Assembly (NCBI GenBank): GCA_020344715.1
Contig: CP070828.1
Coordinates: 813,061-820,417 of the forward strand
From: Candidatus Bathyarchaeota archaeon
Lineage (GTDB): Archaea; Thermoproteota; Bathyarchaeia; Bathyarchaeales; Bathyarchaeaceae
DNA length: 7,357 bases
Direction of reading: 5' to 3'
Under the pieces are notes generated by a model, which saw only the letters and a list, made by a program, of their open reading frames with translations, made no database searches and had not been told where the DNA came from. Shown here piece by piece: positions 6,694-7,357 of this stretch; within the stretch, counting starts at the first letter, position 1; every line of letters begins with the position of its first letter. The position numbers and the translations under genes are program-made.

Positions 6694-7054
6694 ACTTGCA
6701 GAAAGAGTAACGGAGATCTGTGGTCAGAATGTCTACAGCTGCTATCAGTGTGGAAATTGCAGTGCAGGATGCATGTTCACTGATGAGATGGATACGCTTC
6801 CGCATCAGGCAATAGCACGTGTTCAAAAGGGAGATGCAAGCGTACTTGAAATGGATGTATCATGGATATGTGCATCTTGCTTTGTTTGTTCGGTTAGATG
6901 CCCCCGAGGCTTAGACGTAGCGGCGATCATGGAAGCTCTTCGGGAGATCAAGATTCGACAGAAAGGATTCACGAAACTGGATCTGAGAAAGACTGACTTA
7001 GAGAAGCTACCGCAGATAGCCATAACCGCGGCTGCGCAGAAATTCACGTGGTGA
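6686..7054 (+). CDS. hdrC: Heterodisulfide reductase subunit C, short form (second copy)
   Basis: This is a 122-residue iron-sulfur relay protein between HdrA and HdrB. Both motifs are intact: C19-X2-C22-X2-C25-X3-C29 (YSCYQCGNCSAGC) and C62-X2-C65-X2-C68-X3-C72-P. RGLDVAAIMEALREIK follows, then a short tail LPQIAITAAAQKF. The tail is much shorter than that of the upstream HdrC fragment and lacks its TGYAYRISELR segment. It resembles the short HdrC versions seen in bacterial and some archaeal Hdr clusters. An additional Cys (C12) precedes the first motif. The GTG start overlaps the mvhD stop by eight bases behind a good Shine-Dalgarno. The stop lies five bases before the hdrB ATG, so hdrA-mvhD-hdrC-hdrB is one tight set. 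Confidence 0.92.
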   Translation: MSELAERVTEICGQNVYSCYQCGNCSAGCMFTDEMDTLPHQAIARVQKGDASVLEMDVSWICASCFVCSVRCPRGLDVAAIMEALREIKIRQKGFTKLDLRKTDLEKLPQIAITAAAQKFTW

Positions 7055-7055
7055 T
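7050..7055 (+). promoter_or_regulatory. Ribosome binding site of the second hdrB
   Basis: GGTGAT overlaps the hdrC stop and lies four bases before ATG 7060. The in-frame GTGs at 7048 and 7051 have no motif at a suitable distance, so the ATG is preferred. Confidence 0.5.
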
Positions 7056-7059
7056 CACA

Positions 7060-7357
7060 ATGAAGGTTCTCTATTATCCCGGTTGCTCTTTAAGAAATAC
7101 CTATCCCGAATTTGAAAAGAGCACCTATGAGACATGTGAAAAGTTGGGAATAGATCTCGTGGAGGTCCCAGAGTGGAGTTGCTGCGGGGTAGTGCCAAGC
7201 TTGGCCACTGACAATGTAATGCGTCATCTTGGCGCCATCCGTTCATTCATTAACGCACAGGAGAAGGGAAAGGAAATAGGCACTAACGTAATAGTCACCT
7301 TGTGTTCTATGTGCTATAACGTTTTAAAACGAGTTAATCTGATTTTGAAGGCAGACC
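7060..7357 (+). CDS. hdrB: Heterodisulfide reductase subunit B, second copy (3' end outside window)
   Basis: The first 99 residues of a second HdrB are visible, and the gene continues past the window. The first CCG motif is complete: C9-X31-C41-C42-X39-C82-X2-C85, in the contexts YYPGCSL, WSCCGV and LCSMCYN. The CC to CXXC spacing is 39, against 33 in the first HdrB, with an insertion around EKGKEIG. The YYPGCSL start and CSMCYNVLKR end resemble HdrB from short-HdrC clusters rather than the methanogen-type copy at 256. Over the 36 residues from the first Gly-Cys to CCG, I count 14 identities between the two copies, so they are old paralogs and not a recent duplication. A LutA/GlpC-like CCG protein is an alternative, but the preceding hdrC makes HdrB much more likely. 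Confidence 0.9.
   Translation, partial: MKVLYYPGCSLRNTYPEFEKSTYETCEKLGIDLVEVPEWSCCGVVPSLATDNVMRHLGAIRSFINAQEKGKEIGTNVIVTLCSMCYNVLKRVNLILKAD

Overview
The window looks archaeal. Several genes are preceded by Shine-Dalgarno motifs of the archaeal GGTGAT/GGAG type, one spacer carries AT-rich TATA-like boxes, and the proteins resemble the heterodisulfide reductase (Hdr) and 2-oxoacid:ferredoxin oxidoreductase (OFOR/Kor) families of methanogens and their uncultured relatives. An uncultured lineage such as Bathyarchaeia is my best guess. That is inference from gene content, because no rRNA or other marker is present. Every real gene is on the + strand, and the coding is dense apart from one 266-base spacer.

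Region 1 (1-1134) holds the 3' end of an hdrC and a complete hdrB with methanogen-type CCG motifs. Region 2 (1135-1400) is a non-coding spacer with a hairpin, two TATA-like boxes and a perfect ACGTTT-N2-AAACGT palindrome next to the start of the following operon. Region 3 (1401-4234) is korDABC, encoding a four-subunit 2-oxoacid:ferredoxin oxidoreductase: the ferredoxin-like delta, the alpha, the TPP-binding beta and the gamma subunit. Region 4 (4254-7357) continues with little or no gap into hdrA, mvhD, a second short hdrC and the 5' part of a second hdrB, which runs off the window.

In known systems HdrA carries the electron-bifurcating FAD, MvhD passes electrons to HdrA from a hydrogenase or dehydrogenase, and HdrC relays electrons to HdrB, whose non-cubane clusters reduce a disulfide. 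Kor makes reduced ferredoxin while oxidising a 2-oxoacid to acyl-CoA. An apparently single transcription unit korDABC-hdrA-mvhD-hdrC-hdrB therefore suggests that ferredoxin production or use by Kor is coupled to flavin-based bifurcation or confurcation by Hdr. The cluster also has two clearly different HdrCB pairs and only one HdrA in view, so HdrA might feed two different thiol/disulfide (or other) end reactions. No hydrogenase, formate dehydrogenase or F420-dependent catalytic subunit is visible, so the partner of MvhD is unknown.

No tRNA, rRNA, CRISPR array, insertion sequence or phage gene was recognised.
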